NCBI GenBank assembly: GCA_964619955.1
Contig: CAZUJF010000023.1
Coordinates: 14,068-78,067, forward strand
Source of the DNA: JACQFK01 sp964619955
GTDB lineage: Bacteria; Planctomycetota; MHYJ01; JACPRB01
Reading direction: 5' to 3'
Length of the DNA: 64,000 bases
Shown: in pieces, positions 63,944-64,000 of the stretch
Layout: each line of letters opens with the position of its first letter
How positions within the stretch are numbered: position 1 is the first letter of the stretch
The notes under the pieces: model-generated
What the model was told of the DNA's origin: nothing
The model's database searches: none
What the model saw: the letters and a program-made list of their open reading frames with translations, nothing else
Made by a program: the position numbers and the translations under genes

Positions 63944-64000
63944 CAAGTGAACCACCACCGCCTGAAGGCGGTGGCTTCGATTTTCGGCTGAAGCCGACTA
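63944..64000. mobile_element. Possible IS200/IS605-type element end (truncated by window edge)
   Basis: Two hairpins with the same TGAA loop: CCACCGCC-TGAA-GGCGGTGG (63955-63974) and TCGGC-TGAA-GCCGA (63984-63997). Small subterminal hairpins of this sort mark IS200/IS605-type termini and their linked RNAs. No transposase is seen because the window ends at 64000. The call is by structure only. Confidence 0.3.

Overview
The window is a GC-rich, densely packed bacterial chromosome segment with about 70 protein genes, one tRNA and no complete mobile element. It most likely comes from a Planctomycetota or a close PVC relative. The main evidence is the pair of Pirellula/Verrucomicrobium-type heme-binding proteins (1-630 and 18073-21165, the latter a seven-bladed dehydrogenase plus HEAT repeats plus CxxCH protein), a Tat-exported Gfo/Idh/MocA oxidoreductase beside one of them, a DUF1570 peptidase, and several HEAT/TPR proteins built around a kinase-like or PATAN domain. 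The phylum call is an inference from protein families; no rRNA is present.

Layout. 1-5800: end of a c-type cytochrome, a DUF4160/DUF2442 pair, a glycosyltransferase-deacetylase pair, a NifU-like fragment coupled to a phosphoesterase, a cupin, and a secreted lectin-like protein. 5800-11200: a DNA glycosylase, an acyltransferase, moaA with a UXX-star protein, a glycosyltransferase-methyltransferase fusion, and a PIN toxin-antitoxin unit with a near-consensus promoter. 11200-16600: one tightly overlapping minus-strand operon (zinc ribbon, thioredoxin/YyaL-like, two membrane proteins, queG, hypothetical). 16650-18000: a three-cluster NuoI/ferredoxin fusion with a four-cluster polyferredoxin. 18000-22700: a large heme dehydrogenase divergent from a Gfo/Idh/MocA protein. 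22700-31500: M24 peptidase, TPR, membrane protein, STAS-like protein, truncated aldo-keto reductase, GAF-HD-GYP protein, thioesterase, a lipoprotein block, ankyrin lipoprotein and a degenerate GspE-like protein. 31500-36500: the DUF2339/DUF3999 pair. 36500-36900: tRNA-Gln(UUG) and a stack of hairpin repeats. 37000-44800: CysZ-like, PilZ, ThiD2-ThiE, M28-PDZ peptidase, MATE exporter and a PATAN-TPR-HEAT protein. 44800-54200: VapBC-like pair, leuB, L,D-transpeptidase, aroDE, HEAT, DUF1570, DUF2851, aroK and DUF2520. 54200-59200: small lipoprotein, GHL10 hydrolase, comF, M50-trpS-scpA. 59200-64000: serine protease, pseudokinase-TPR, hutH, DUF2582 and an end rich in repeats.

Two start modes stand out. 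Genes inside operons have Shine-Dalgarno sequences or ATGA/GTGA/TGATG overlaps. More than twenty likely first genes instead have a -10-like TANNNT hexamer, often as TGnTANNNT, 6-11 bases before the start codon and no Shine-Dalgarno. This looks like widespread leaderless or near-leaderless transcription. It was used to choose several starts.

Most genes are housekeeping: shikimate pathway (aroDE, aroK), leucine (leuB), thiamine (thiD2-thiE), queuosine (queG), molybdopterin (moaA), chromosome condensation (scpA), tRNA charging (trpS), and cell wall or surface glycans. The unusual content is a set of degenerate or rearranged proteins: a membrane pseudokinase with TPRs, a GspE/PilB homologue without a Walker A motif, a NifU lacking its scaffold domain and its CxxC, a YyaL relative lacking CxxC, and an aldo-keto reductase missing its catalytic core. 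Two dispersed intergenic repeat families (one A/T-rich, one built on CTACCAGCTAC) and two small hairpins at the extreme right end, possibly an IS200/IS605-type terminus, complete the picture.
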